Source of the DNA: Pseudomonadota bacterium
GTDB lineage: Bacteria; Pseudomonadota; Gammaproteobacteria; Steroidobacterales; Steroidobacteraceae
Reading direction: 5' to 3'
DNA: 49,893 nt
NCBI GenBank assembly: GCA_021807675.1
Contig: JAKBCR010000009.1
Location: forward strand, 1 to 49,893
In this document: positions 24,730 through 33,784 of the stretch, one piece after another
Layout: each line of letters opens with the position of its first letter
Numbering within the stretch: position 1 is the stretch's first letter
The notes under the pieces: model-generated
What the model saw: only the letters and a program-made list of their open reading frames with translations
Told to the model about the DNA's origin: nothing
The model's database searches: none
Made by a program: the position numbers and the translations under genes

Positions 24730-27710
24730 CCCGGCAGCGACTCCATCAGCCGCTCGGCTTCCTGGCGCTGTGCCATCGAGCCCTCGTGCATGACTTCCTC
24801 GAGGATGTTGCGCGCCCCTTCGGGATCCCCCATGTCCATGTAGGCACGTGCGAGATCGAGCTTGGTGCCGACTTCGCTCATGGTGACAGGCTCGAGGTCC
24901 GGCAGCGCAAGATCATCCGCCGCAAGCTTCTGAGTCGCCGTAAAGGCGGTATCCGGCACAGTCGCCGTGCCGACATCGAGGTCAAGAGCGGCGCCGTTTG
25001 CTCCGTTCGCGCCGTTCAAGCCATGACGCGACTCCGACTCCTCGGGGCCGAGCTCGTAGTCGACACCGTCCGTATCGAGCGCGGCCAACCGCGAGGTGGC
25101 TGCCGTGTCATGTCCGTTCGCGCGGCCTTCACCCTCGCTGAGGACCGCCTCGAGCTCGCTCTCATCGAGCTGCCACGCGTTGGTGGTGCCCGTCGGCTCC
25201 GGTACCGGCTCGTCCGGCCGCTCACCCGCCTCCTGCATGATTCGGCGCGAGTGCTCGTCCAGCCCCGCGACCATCGTCGGAGCCTCGGGTGAGGCCTCCG
25301 TCCCCTCTTCCGCCTGCTCGGCCACGTCGAATGCCCCGAGATCGAGCCCGAGATCGTCGATCGCGAGCTCCGCGGTCTGCTCGGCACCGCCTTGCTTCAA
25401 GGCCATCTCGACCTTCTGCCGCATGGTCGGTTGCTCCGCCGCGTACAGCGCCGGTTGCTCGACGGTAGGACCTTCGATCTCCGTACCGAACTCGCCCGCA
25501 ATCTCCTCTGCGCCGGGCATGGTCGCCGTCATCTCCCGCGTGGAGCCGGTGGCATTGTCCCCGAAATGCGTATCGAGCAAGGCCATGTTGCGATCGGTGA
25601 CAGTGCCTGGCGCCTCGGCGGTCACCGCGGACGCGCTCTCGCCGAGCGCCGAGCCGATGTCGAGATCGAGCCCGTCGGCATGCTGACCGGTTTGACCTGA
25701 CGCCACGTCGAAGTCGAGGCCGTCGTCAGCACCGCTCTGTCCGCCCGCGAGATCGAGGTCGACCCCCGCCGAGACGGCGCCACTCACAGCGGTGCCGCCG
25801 GCGAAGAGCGGATCCTCCGGCGCGAGCTGCTTGCCCATGATCACGATCTTTTCCCACTCGCCCGGCGCAGCCTCGGCGCGGGTGTCGGCCAGCTCGTGCG
25901 CCGTCTGCAGGAACTGCTCCTTGTTGCCCCAGACGAAGAAAACCTCCAGGAGCTTCAGCTTGAGGTCCCGTCTCTGCGGCTCACGCCCGATCGCGATGCG
26001 GATGAGGTCGGCGGCCTGATCGTAGAGACCGTACGCCATGTGGAAGTCAGCTTCGGCGAGTGGGTCTCCCTGGTCCAGGTTGACCGCCGTCTCGCTGCTG
26101 ATCGTCTGATCCGCGCTGACGTGCCTGGCTGCAGGCACGGCGGCGGCGATCCTTGGCCGCTCATGTGTTCCCGTCTCCTCGACGACAAACGCGTCGTCAT
26201 GCGCCGCAGATACCGGGCGCATGGAGGCCGTGTCCGCCGCCGATGGCTCCAGCCTGGTGTACGGGGACGGTGTTCCTCCCGCCGCGGCAAGGCGGCCGAG
26301 CGAATCGTCGAGATCGGATTGTCGGCGCGAGCGCCAGGCGCGCAGGCCCAGATAGGCGAGGATCGCCGCGACCAGCAGCGCGATCGCCCACCAGTAGCTC
26401 GCAATCGTCTCGACGAGCGAATTGCCCGAAGACGCCTTGGCCGCGCCGGCAGGCGTCGCGACCGGACGATGTGCTGCTTGAGGCACGGGCGTCGGTGCCC
26501 GCTGTGGCGCCGGGGCATTCGCTGCCACCGGCGGCGCTGCCGCAGGCGTGCTCGGCGGCGGACTGGCTTCAGCGGGATGGCTGGGCGTGGCGGCCGGCGG
26601 CAGGGTGCCGGCCGTCGCCGGCGGCGCCTGCTTGCCTGCCAGCTGAGCCTGCATGCTCGCGAGCTGCGCGTCCTTCAGCTGCAGCAGACGATGCTCGCTC
26701 GCGAGCTGCGTCTGCAGGCTCTGAACCTGCGACTGCAGAGCCGTGACCTCTTTGGCGGAAGCTCCCGCGGCGGCAGACGAGCCGGATCCCGCCGCGCCGC
26801 CTGCAGGCGCCACCAGCCGGAGTCTTCCAGGACCGCTGCCCGTGCTGGACGCCCCCTGCGAGCCGCCACGCCAGGCGGCGTACTGGCGGCTGATCTCCGC
26901 CGTCGCAGCCGCGGGCGAGATGGCCGCGGCCGTGTCGGCCGGGGGAATCCGCAGGACGGAGCCCGAGCGCAGCAGGTTCATGTTGTGATCGAAGGCGTCC
27001 GGATTCGCCCGGTAGATGGCGACCATCCAGGTACGGGTGCGATCGGAGTCGAGTCCGGCGCCGCTCAGCCGATCGGCGATGCCCGAGAGCGTCTGGCCTT
27101 GGCGCACGACGAGCGAGTGGGGCGCCCGCGGCTTGGCGGCGGTGCCGGAGGAAGAGCCGGCGCCAGCCGGCGACTGGGCGGATGCCATCGCCGGGGCAGG
27201 AGCGGGAGCGGGGGCCGCCGAAGGCTGCAAGCGGGCTATGGCGCCCTCGCGCCGTGCAGTGCCGGTGACAGCCGGTGCGACCTGCGCAGCGGCGGCCTGC
27301 GATTGATTGGGTACGTACACCGGCGGGTTGAGGAGCACCGTGTACTCGCGGTAGAGATGCCCGCGGTTCCAGTTGGCCTCGACCAGCAGGGTCACCACCG
27401 GATCGGTGACGGGCTGATCCGACGTGAGCTCGACCACCTCTCTTCCGTCGGCGGCGCGCACGGTCTTCACGTGCACACTGCTCAGGAACTGCGGCCAGCC
27501 GAGGCCGTAGTGCGCAAAGGTGTCCTGGGATGCCAGCTTGACCTGCAGACTCTGCAGCGCATCAGGCGTGGCATCGAGGAGCCCGATCTGCGCCTTGAGG
27601 GGCTGACCGAGAGGAGAGAGGAGACGGATGTCCCCGAGGCCGAGGGCGAACGCTGCTGAGGGCACCACCAGCAGCAACGCCACTGCCCGGCTAGAGCGTT
27701 TGGCGACCAT
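24726..27710 (-). CDS. fimV: FimV/HubP-type polar peptidoglycan-binding protein
   Basis: A 994-residue inner-membrane protein organising polar type IV pilus and chemosensory machinery. Visible in order: signal peptide ending near AFALGLGDIRL, the FimV N-terminal domain (QPLKAQIGLLDATP), a LysM-like motif around residues 200-260 (HSLVVRQGQTLSGIADRLSG), a coiled coil (VTALQSQVQSLQTQLASEHR), one membrane helix near 445-465 (YWWAIALLVAAILAYLGL), a very acidic cytoplasmic region with Asp-rich repeats of the DLDLA type, and the C-terminal TPR-like FimV domain (TKLDLARAYMDMGDPEGARNIL). It leads the fimV-truA pair. Confidence 0.94.
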   Translation of the reverse strand: MVAKRSSRAVALLLVVPSAAFALGLGDIRLLSPLGQPLKAQIGLLDATPDALQSLQVKLASQDTFAHYGLGWPQFLSSVHVKTVRAADGREVVELTSDQPVTDPVVTLLVEANWNRGHLYREYTVLLNPPVYVPNQSQAAAAQVAPAVTGTARREGAIARLQPSAAPAPAPAPAMASAQSPAGAGSSSGTAAKPRAPHSLVVRQGQTLSGIADRLSGAGLDSDRTRTWMVAIYRANPDAFDHNMNLLRSGSVLRIPPADTAAAISPAAATAEISRQYAAWRGGSQGASSTGSGPGRLRLVAPAGGAAGSGSSAAAGASAKEVTALQSQVQSLQTQLASEHRLLQLKDAQLASMQAQLAGKQAPPATAGTLPPAATPSHPAEASPPPSTPAAAPPVAANAPAPQRAPTPVPQAAHRPVATPAGAAKASSGNSLVETIASYWWAIALLVAAILAYLGLRAWRSRRQSDLDDSLGRLAAAGGTPSPYTRLEPSAADTASMRPVSAAHDDAFVVEETGTHERPRIAAAVPAARHVSADQTISSETAVNLDQGDPLAEADFHMAYGLYDQAADLIRIAIGREPQRRDLKLKLLEVFFVWGNKEQFLQTAHELADTRAEAAPGEWEKIVIMGKQLAPEDPLFAGGTAVSGAVSAGVDLDLAGGQSGADDGLDFDVASGQTGQHADGLDLDIGSALGESASAVTAEAPGTVTDRNMALLDTHFGDNATGSTREMTATMPGAEEIAGEFGTEIEGPTVEQPALYAAEQPTMRQKVEMALKQGGAEQTAELAIDDLGLDLGAFDVAEQAEEGTEASPEAPTMVAGLDEHSRRIMQEAGERPDEPVPEPTGTTNAWQLDESELEAVLSEGEGRANGHDTAATSRLAALDTDGVDYELGPEESESRHGLNGANGANGAALDLDVGTATVPDTAFTATQKLAADDLALPDLEPVTMSEVGTKLDLARAYMDMGDPEGARNILEEVMHEGSMAQRQEAERLMESLPG

Positions 27711-27798
27711 TTACGACACCCCGGCAGGCATCAATGAGTGATATAGGTTGTAAAAACAATAGGATGGCTGCATTTCGGCAGGCTCATCCGATTGGGGC

Positions 27799-27826
27799 AA
27801 TATAACTTAATTGGGCGGAAAGCCAA
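27799..27826 (-). promoter_or_regulatory. Candidate fimV promoter
   Basis: On the minus strand, TTGGCT (-35, 27821-27826) and TATATT (-10, 27799-27804) are 16 bp apart, giving a leader of about 80 nt to the fimV ATG. The region is unusually AT-rich. A second AT-rich box (TATATC near 27750) could also serve. Confidence 0.35.
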
Positions 27827-27951
27827 AGCGACCGCAGCACGTAATGACTGAAGAGGCGACCACGACCCATAAGTAAGTTAAGTTCTATTGTCGACCGGCG
27901 GGATATTTGCGCAGCGGCAAGACATAAACTGTGTCGGGTTTCTAATACTTT

Positions 27952-28035
27952 GCGCAAAGTCGCCTGCGGCGCTTTGCGCGGGCCAGCCCAGTCACCGCCT
28001 TCGACCTCGCGGCCCAGGGAACGGCCCTGGGCCGC
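27952..28035 (-). repeat. Family-2 double-hairpin element (copy Y)
   Basis: Starts at the base after the aroC TGA. Hairpin 1 is GCGGCCCAGGG/CCCTGGGCCGC (28009-28035). The linker starts GAGGTCGAAGGCGGTGAC. Hairpin 2 is GCGCAAAG/CTTTGCGC (27952-27979). Compared with copy X at 2934-3016, the linker is conserved while arm bases change in pairs, keeping both stems. Confidence 0.75.
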
Positions 28036-29142
28036 TCAATTATTTGCTTTCGGGCCCGCGATATTGGGGGTGCTGGAGCGGACATCCGCGTTCTGTGCAC
28101 GATGGCGCAGGTAATGGTCGAGCAGCACGATCGCCAGCATGGCCTCGGCGATAGGCGTGGCGCGCAGCCCGACACAGGGGTCGTGCCGACCTGTCGTGAC
28201 GATCTCCACCGGCTGCCCCGCGACATCCACGGTTCGGCCGGGCACCTGAATGCTGGAGGTCGGCTTCAGGGTGAGATGGGCCACGATGTCCTGGCCGGAG
28301 GAGATTCCGCCGAGAATCCCGCCCGCATGATTGCTGGTGAACCCCTGCGGGGTGAGCTCATCGCGATGCTCGCTGCCGCGCTGCCCGACCGCGGCCGTGC
28401 CCGCGCCGATCTCGACCGCCTTGACGGCATTGATGCCCATGAGCGCACCGGCGATGTCGGCATCCAGCCGGCCGAAGACCGGCTCGCCGAGACCGGGCGG
28501 CACGCCCGTCGCGATCACGGTCACACGGGCCCCGATCGAGTCCCCCTCCGAGCGCAGCTTCCAGATGAGCGCCTCGAGCTCCGCGACCCTCCCCGGGTCG
28601 GGACAGAAGAAAGGGTTCTCGTAGGCGAGCGCCGGATCGCGCGCCTCGAGGGTGAGCGCGCCGACCTGGCTCAGGTATCCGTAGATCCTGACACCCAGCC
28701 GCGCCGCCAGATACTTGCGGGCGACCGCGCCCGCCGCGACGCGCATCACCGTCTCACGCGCGGATGAGCGGCCGCCGCCGCGATGGTCGCGCAGGCCGTA
28801 TTTCTGTTGATAGGTGTAGTCGGCATGGCCCGGGCGGAAGCGGTCCTTGATCTTCTCGTAGTCGCGCGAGCGGGCATCGGTGTTCTCGATGAGAAGCCCG
28901 ATCGGAGTGCCGGTTGTCCGTCCCTCGAAGACGCCTGAGAGGATGCGTACCTGGTCCGCTTCGCGGCGCTGGCTCACGAACTTGGAGGTGCCGGTGCGCC
29001 GGCGGTCGACGTGCTGTTGAATGTCTTCCTCCGCCAGGGGGAGTCCCGGCGGACAGCCGTCGATGATGCAGCCGAGGGCGGGGCCGTGGCTCTCGCCGAA
29101 GGTCGTCACCGTGAAGAGCCTGCCGATCGTGTTACCTGACAT
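28036..29142 (-). CDS. aroC: Chorismate synthase
   Basis: A 368-residue FMN-dependent enzyme that converts EPSP to chorismate, the last shared step to aromatic compounds. Family signatures are [18 protein letters not shown] at the N-terminus, [25 protein letters not shown], and [22 protein letters not shown] use the ATG at 29142 ([10 protein letters not shown]), the conserved N-terminus; a GTG lies 12 bp upstream. It follows prmB, a common pairing. A structured repeat begins right after its stop. Confidence 0.96.
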   Translation of the reverse strand: MSGNTIGRLFTVTTFGESHGPALGCIIDGCPPGLPLAEEDIQQHVDRRRTGTSKFVSQRREADQVRILSGVFEGRTTGTPIGLLIENTDARSRDYEKIKDRFRPGHADYTYQQKYGLRDHRGGGRSSARETVMRVAAGAVARKYLAARLGVRIYGYLSQVGALTLEARDPALAYENPFFCPDPGRVAELEALIWKLRSEGDSIGARVTVIATGVPPGLGEPVFGRLDADIAGALMGINAVKAVEIGAGTAAVGQRGSEHRDELTPQGFTSNHAGGILGGISSGQDIVAHLTLKPTSSIQVPGRTVDVAGQPVEIVTTGRHDPCVGLRATPIAEAMLAIVLLDHYLRHRAQNADVRSSTPNIAGPKANN

Positions 29143-29190
29143 GCCGTGAATCACCTGGTTGCCACACCGCGCGCGAGCCCCCGATTCATG

Positions 29191-30126
29191 CTATCGAAGT
29201 TGGTCCGCGGTGAGGAGGAAGACTCCGCCGCCGCCGCGCTCGAATTCCAGCCAGAGGAAGGGAAGGTGCCTGAAGGCACGGCGCACGGCCGTCTCGGTGT
29301 TGCCGACCTCGACGATGAGCAGCCCGCGCGCGCGAAGATGCTCGCCCGCCTCCCGCAGGATCACCCGCACGGAATCGAGGCCGTCGCGGCCCGCGGCGAG
29401 CGCGAGGCGCGGCTCGTGACGATACTCGGGCGGTAGTCCTGACATCTCCCGCCGCCCCACGTAGGGCGGATTGGCGACGATGATATCGTAGCGCTCGCCG
29501 GAGAGGGCGCTGAAATGATCCGAGCGCACCAAACTCACGCGCGAGCCGACACGATGGCGGCGGACATTGATGGCAGCGACCTCGAGCGCCTCGGGTGAGA
29601 TGTCCACGGCATCGACACGAGCCCTCGGCAGAGCCTTGGCGCAGGCAACCGCGATGCATCCCGAGCCGGTGCCGATGTCGAGGATCCGTCGCACCCCTCG
29701 AGGATCGATCCACGGAGCGAAGCGTCTCTCGATGAGCTCCGCGATCGGCGAGCGCGGGATGAGCGCCCGCCGGTCGACCTGGAACGGCAATCCCGCGAAC
29801 CAGGTCTCGCCAGTGAGGTACACGGCGGGAATCCGCTCCTTGATGCGCCGCCCGATGAGCTCATCCACCCGCTGGATCCCACGGCTGCCGACGCGCCGCG
29901 CGTATATCGCGCGATCGCCACGATGCGGCAGACCCAAAGCGTGCAGCACCAGGGTTGCGGCTTCATCCCACGCGTTATCCGTCCCATGCCCAAAGAAGAC
30001 GCCTGCGCGATGGAGCCTGCGCGCGCCACGCTCGATGAGCGAGAGAGCGCTGAGGCGTGCTCGAGCCTCTCGCCCGGGAGAGGCAGGTCTCCGGGGGGTC
30101 TTTTGCCCGGCTTTCGCCCGCGCCAC
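29191..30126 (-). CDS. prmB: Ribosomal protein uL3 N5-glutamine methyltransferase PrmB
   Basis: SAM-dependent methyltransferase acting on the glutamine of ribosomal protein L3. The SAM-binding motif is ILDIGTGSGCIAVA, the catalytic NPPY is in IIVANPPYVGRREM, and the N-terminal domain shows VFFGHGTDNAWDEA and PVYLTGE-like sequence, which separate PrmB from PrmC. The frame starts at GTG 30126 and gives 311 residues; the first 25 are Arg/Pro-rich, so the true start may be slightly downstream. It is upstream of aroC. Confidence 0.92.
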   Translation of the reverse strand: MARAKAGQKTPRRPASPGREARARLSALSLIERGARRLHRAGVFFGHGTDNAWDEAATLVLHALGLPHRGDRAIYARRVGSRGIQRVDELIGRRIKERIPAVYLTGETWFAGLPFQVDRRALIPRSPIAELIERRFAPWIDPRGVRRILDIGTGSGCIAVACAKALPRARVDAVDISPEALEVAAINVRRHRVGSRVSLVRSDHFSALSGERYDIIVANPPYVGRREMSGLPPEYRHEPRLALAAGRDGLDSVRVILREAGEHLRARGLLIVEVGNTETAVRRAFRHLPFLWLEFERGGGGVFLLTADQLR

Positions 30127-30283
30127 GGGCTAAGCGCCCCGGCGCCCTGGAGCGGGGCATCGGTGAGGATCGCGGCGGGTCGCCGGCGATCCCGGGCCAC
30201 GGAGGCGCAGGCGCTCTGCGATGGGCGAGCGCGAAGGCGGCCGGTGGGACCGGGAAAGCGCCTGGGGAACGGAACCGGTGTGG

Positions 30284-30289
30284 GATAAT
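30284..30289 (+). promoter_or_regulatory. -10-like box just before the SCO1-like gene
   Basis: GATAAT ends 6 bp before the ATG at 30296. If it is a -10 element, transcription would begin at or near the start codon and give a leaderless mRNA. No good -35 box is visible at 17 bp upstream. Confidence 0.25.
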
Positions 30290-30295
30290 TGAGGC

Positions 30296-30916
30296 ATGAC
30301 AGCTCGACTCTTCTGGATCCTAGTCGGCCTCGGCGCCCTCTGCGCCGCGCTCGCCGGATTTCTGGTGCATGCGGAAATTGACAGCTCCCGGCCCGTGCTG
30401 GCAAGCGGCACCTGGTTGCCCGAGGCCAAGCCCATCACCGACTTTCACCTGATCGACAGCCAGGGACGTCCCTTCACCCGCGCGGCGCTCCTCGGGCATC
30501 CGACCCTGATGTATTTCGGTTTCACGCATTGTCCGGACGAGTGTCCGGACACGCTCGCGGCGCTCGCGCGAATCAAGAGGCAGGCGGGCCTGACAGGTCT
30601 CCAGGTGCTCTTCGTCACGGTGGATCCGCGTCGCGATACGCCTCCGGTGCTTGCCGCGTATCTGCGGCAATTCGACCCCGGCTTCATCGGGCTCACCGGA
30701 GCGCCCGCCGAAATCCACCACCTCGCCGCCAGTCTCGGCATTGCCTTCAATCGCATCCACCTGCCGGGCGGCGGTTATGACTTCGAGCACACGACGGCCA
30801 TACTCCTGCTCGACGCCCGCGCCCGGGAAGTCGGCGTGTTTACGCCACCATTCGATGTGCGGCAGCTCGCGCACTCCCTGCGGCGCGCAGCACCCGCGCT
30901 GCGGACTGCCGCCTGA
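30296..30916 (+). CDS. SCO1/SenC-family copper chaperone-like protein
   Basis: A 206-residue thioredoxin-fold protein anchored by an N-terminal helix (residues 5-25, LFWILVGLGALCAALAGFLVH). The copper-binding CxxxC is in FTHCPDECPD, and the third ligand His in GGYDFEHTTA. Family members deliver copper to or reduce cytochrome oxidase CuA, or act as redox proteins. No oxidase genes are nearby, so the client is not indicated. It lies 6 bp upstream of psd and is probably co-transcribed. Confidence 0.92.
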   Translation: MTARLFWILVGLGALCAALAGFLVHAEIDSSRPVLASGTWLPEAKPITDFHLIDSQGRPFTRAALLGHPTLMYFGFTHCPDECPDTLAALARIKRQAGLTGLQVLFVTVDPRRDTPPVLAAYLRQFDPGFIGLTGAPAEIHHLAASLGIAFNRIHLPGGGYDFEHTTAILLLDARAREVGVFTPPFDVRQLAHSLRRAAPALRTAA

Positions 30917-30922
30917 CGCGCG

Positions 30923-31819
30923 ATGGATGCGTCCACCACGCCCGCGGATTCTCCGGCGCTGCGCGCGCGCCTCTTCGTCGCGATGCAGTATGTGCTGCCA
31001 CAGCACTTCCTCTCACGGCAGGTCCATCGGCTGGCTCGCTGCCGCGTGAAGCCGGTCAAGGACGTGCTGATCGGCTCGTTCGTTCGGCACTTTCGCCCCG
31101 ACATGAGCGATGCGGTGGACCGCGAGCCGCACGACTACCCGAGCTTCAATGCTTTCTTTACCCGCAGCCTTCGGCCCGGCTCGCGGCCGAGCGATCCAGA
31201 CCCTTCCGCGCTCGTCTCGCCGGTCGACGGGACCGTGAGCCAGATCGGTCGGCTCGACGGCTCGACCCTGCCGCAGGCCAAAGGCCACCGCTATTCCGCC
31301 GAGGCGCTGCTCGGCGGCGCTGCGGCTTGGGCGGAGCGCTTCACCGGCGGCTCGTTCGCGACACTCTACCTCGCGCCCTACAACTATCACCGCATCCACA
31401 TGCCGGCGGCCTCCACCTTGCGCGCCGCGTGGCTCGTCCCCGGAAAGCTCTTCAGTGTCAACGCGGTGACCGCGTCTGCCGTACCGGGCCTCTTTGCCCG
31501 CAACGAGCGGGTCGTCTGCCTGTTCGAGGAGGGGCCCCTCGCCTTTGCGCTGGCGCTCGTCGGCGCGCTCTTCGTCGGCAGCATCTCGACCGTCTGGCAC
31601 GGCGATGTGACGCCGCGCAGCCCCCGCCGCGCCACGGAGCTGGCGGTCGACACCGCTCTCGCGCCGAGCCGGCTCGGTCGCGGAGCGGAGCTGGGCCGAT
31701 TCAACATGGGCTCCACCGTCATTTTGCTGCTCCCACCGGGAACGGCGGAGTGGTTGCCGGCGCTGCGGCCGGGCTCCACCGTGCGTGTCGGCCAGACGAT
31801 CGCCCGGCTGCGCTCGTGA
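30923..31819 (+). CDS. psd: Phosphatidylserine decarboxylase proenzyme
   Basis: Membrane-associated pyruvoyl enzyme producing phosphatidylethanolamine. The 298-residue proenzyme has VSPVDGTV, YNYHRIHMP and the self-cleavage motif near the C-terminus as MGST (FNMGSTVILL) in place of the common LGST. The Ser becomes the pyruvoyl group, and G-S is preserved. Its TGA overlaps the GTG start of epmA, so the two are coupled; psd and epmA are also neighbours in enterobacteria. Confidence 0.95.
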   Translation: MDASTTPADSPALRARLFVAMQYVLPQHFLSRQVHRLARCRVKPVKDVLIGSFVRHFRPDMSDAVDREPHDYPSFNAFFTRSLRPGSRPSDPDPSALVSPVDGTVSQIGRLDGSTLPQAKGHRYSAEALLGGAAAWAERFTGGSFATLYLAPYNYHRIHMPAASTLRAAWLVPGKLFSVNAVTASAVPGLFARNERVVCLFEEGPLAFALALVGALFVGSISTVWHGDVTPRSPRRATELAVDTALAPSRLGRGAELGRFNMGSTVILLLPPGTAEWLPALRPGSTVRVGQTIARLRS

Positions 31820-32814
31820 CCGCAGCCGCCGGCACGGCCTCCGCGGACTGGCGGCCCACCGCCTCGCGGGAAATGTTGGAGCGGCGCGCCGCGCTGCTCG
31901 CACGCGCGCGCGGCTTTTTCGCCGCCCGCGGCGTGCTCGAGGTGGACACGCCGATCGTGATCAACGCCCCGGTGACGGACGTGCACATCCACTCCGCGCG
32001 GGTGACGCTCGAAGGCAGTGTCGGGAGAAGTCCGTTTTTCCTGCACACCTCGCCGGAGTACGCGATGAAGCGCCTCCTCGCGGCGGGAATGGGCGACATC
32101 TACCAGATCTGTCACGTGGCGCGCGCGCTCGAGCGCGGCCGGCTTCACAATGCCGAGTTCACGCTCATCGAGTGGTACCGGCTCGGGTACTCGCTCGAGG
32201 CGCTCATGAGCGAGGTCGAGGCGCTGGTACGCGAGCTCCTCGGCCCACCGCTCCACCCCAGCGCACTGCGCCCCGCTCAGCAAGTGAGCTATCGCGAGGC
32301 CTTCCTGCGGGCGATCGCGCTCGACCCCTTCACGGCGCCACCTGCTCAGCTTGCGGAGCATGCGCGCCGGGCAGGCTTCGATGGCGCCGCGGCCGACCGC
32401 GACGAGCTGCTCGAGTTGCTGATGAGCACCGTCGTCGGACCGGGGCTCGGCGAAGGCGCCTTGACCTTCGTTTACGGCTATCCCGCGACTCAGGCGGCGC
32501 TCGCCCGGCTCGACCCGGACGATTCGCGCGCCGCGCAGCGCTTCGAGCTCTACTGCGACGGGATCGAGCTGGCCAACGGCTTTCACGAGCTCACCTCGGC
32601 GCGGGAGCAGCGCAGCCGTTTCGATCGGGACATAAAAGAGCGTCGCCGGCTCGGTCTTCCCGACACCTCGCTCGATGAGCGTCTGCTCGCGGCGCTCGAA
32701 GCCGGTCTCCCGGACTGCTGCGGCGTCGCGCTCGGCTTCGATCGCACACTGATGCTGGCAACGGGCGCCGAGCGCATCGATGCGGTGCTGCCCTTTCCAA
32801 TCGAGCGGGCCTGA
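31816..32814 (+). CDS. epmA: EF-P--(R)-beta-lysine ligase EpmA
   Basis: A 332-residue LysRS-like class II enzyme that attaches beta-lysine to EF-P Lys34. The class II core is visible: FFLHTSPEYAMKRLLAAG, IYQICHVARALERGRLHNAEFTLIEWYR (motif 2), ELANGFHEL and GVALGFDRTLML (motif 3). The anticodon-binding domain of true LysRS is missing, as expected. The GTG at 31816 overlaps the psd stop; the open frame extends further upstream but inside psd. Its substrate EF-P and partner EpmB are encoded immediately downstream. Confidence 0.94.
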   Translation: MTAAAGTASADWRPTASREMLERRAALLARARGFFAARGVLEVDTPIVINAPVTDVHIHSARVTLEGSVGRSPFFLHTSPEYAMKRLLAAGMGDIYQICHVARALERGRLHNAEFTLIEWYRLGYSLEALMSEVEALVRELLGPPLHPSALRPAQQVSYREAFLRAIALDPFTAPPAQLAEHARRAGFDGAAADRDELLELLMSTVVGPGLGEGALTFVYGYPATQAALARLDPDDSRAAQRFELYCDGIELANGFHELTSAREQRSRFDRDIKERRRLGLPDTSLDERLLAALEAGLPDCCGVALGFDRTLMLATGAERIDAVLPFPIERA

Positions 32815-32834
32815 GCGGGCAAACGGATGACCTG

Positions 32835-33035
32835 GTGTCCGACGTAAGCGCCTTCCCCGGACACCTCGCGTGCGATTCGGATTCGCAGTCGGAGATCGTC
32901 GTGCCGCTGATCGCGGCAACGCGCATCGTGGGCGTCCTCGACCTCGACAGCTATCGGCTGGCGCGGTTCGATGACGCCGACGCGCGCGGTCTGGAGCGGC
33001 TCGCCGCGCTCCTCGTTGAGGCGAGCCGGCTATAA
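32835..33035 (+). pseudogene. C-terminal remnant of free methionine-(R)-sulfoxide reductase (GAF)
   Basis: This 66-codon frame matches the last third of fRMsr/YebR: FPGHLACDSDSQSEIVVPLI, then VGVLDLDSYRLARFDDADARGLERLAALL. Full-length proteins are about 160 residues. The N-terminal half, with two of the three catalytic-centre cysteines, is absent, since epmA coding sequence ends 20 bp upstream. Only the ACD cysteine remains. Its GTG has no convincing ribosome site. A decayed gene is more likely than a functional mini-protein. The stop abuts the opposing efp stop. Confidence 0.7.
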
Positions 33036-33605
33036 CTACTGCTTCGCGCGCGAGACGTACTGGCCGGTGCGCGTGTCGATGCGGATGACCTCGCCCTCAT
33101 TGATGAAGAGCGGCACCCGCACGACCGCGCCGGTCTCCAGCTTGGCCGGCTTCTGGCCGCCCGTGGCGGTGTCGCCCCTCAAGCCCGGGTCCGTCTCCAC
33201 GATCTTGAGCTCTACGTGCGCTGGAGGGTTTATCACCAGTGGCTCGTTGTTCCAGAGCGTGACGATGCAGACGATGCCATCCTTCAGCCACTGCGCGTTG
33301 TCGCCGACCGCGGCCTTGCCGGCCGTGTACTGCTCGAAGCTGTCCGGCACCATGAAGTGATAGAAGTCCCCGTCCTGGTAGAGGTACTGCATCTCCGTAT
33401 CGACGACGTCCGCGGCCTCCAGCGACTCGCCCGACCTGAAGGTGCGCTCGATGGTACGGCCGGTCTTGAGGTTGCGCACCTTGATGCGGTTGAACGCCTG
33501 CCCCTTGCCGGGCTTGACGAACTCGTTCTCGACCACGGCGTAGGGATCGCCTTCGAGCAGGACTTTGAGACCCGAGCGGATCTCGCTGGTGGTGTAGCTG
33601 GCCAT
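33036..33605 (-). CDS. efp: Translation elongation factor P
   Basis: A 189-residue three-barrel protein that relieves ribosome stalling at polyproline. The modification loop [10 protein letters not shown] carries the Lys that EpmA/EpmB beta-lysylate in E. coli, which matches the presence of both enzymes on either side. The C-terminal domain ends [10 protein letters not shown]. The start is ATG at 33605, divergent from epmB across 179 bp. Confidence 0.97.
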   Translation of the reverse strand: MASYTTSEIRSGLKVLLEGDPYAVVENEFVKPGKGQAFNRIKVRNLKTGRTIERTFRSGESLEAADVVDTEMQYLYQDGDFYHFMVPDSFEQYTAGKAAVGDNAQWLKDGIVCIVTLWNNEPLVINPPAHVELKIVETDPGLRGDTATGGQKPAKLETGAVVRVPLFINEGEVIRIDTRTGQYVSRAKQ

Positions 33606-33700
33606 TTCTTTCTCGCGGCTGGGACGGCAGAATGCGCGGCCCCTCTAATCAATTGGGAAAACTGCCCTGCGGCCGTTTTTCGGACAGCAGCTCCGTTGCC

Positions 33701-33728
33701 GCCGGTAAAAGGCGCGACTTTTGCCGGC
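33701..33728. promoter_or_regulatory. Hairpin in the efp-epmB divergent region
   Basis: GCCGGTAAAAG and CTTTTGCCGGC form 11-bp arms with a 6-nt loop; the only non-Watson-Crick pair is a U-G on the epmB-sense strand. It lies 56 bp upstream of the epmB ATG and could be a leader structure or a regulator site. Confidence 0.35.
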
Positions 33729-33784
33729 TGCTCGGTGCCACAATGCACGCATCGCAAGTCCGACGGACTGTCAGCGGGCCGCGT

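Larger units (their letters stand above)
27711..28035. other. Intergenic region between aroC and fimV
   Basis: This 325-bp gap contains the fimV promoter candidate (27799-27826) and leader on one side and family-2 element copy Y (27952-28035) on the other. The middle, 27830-27950, is AT-richer than its surroundings; I see no gene or clear regulatory site in it. Confidence 0.5.

Noticed and set aside
25896-27659. 587-codon plus-strand frame opposite fimV
   Set aside because: Arg/Gly-rich shadow translation; fimV on the other strand has LysM, membrane helix and TPR-like domains.
31327-31815. N-terminal extension of EpmA to 495 residues
   Set aside because: The extension lies entirely in an alternative frame of psd; the GTG at 31816 gives the correct family length.
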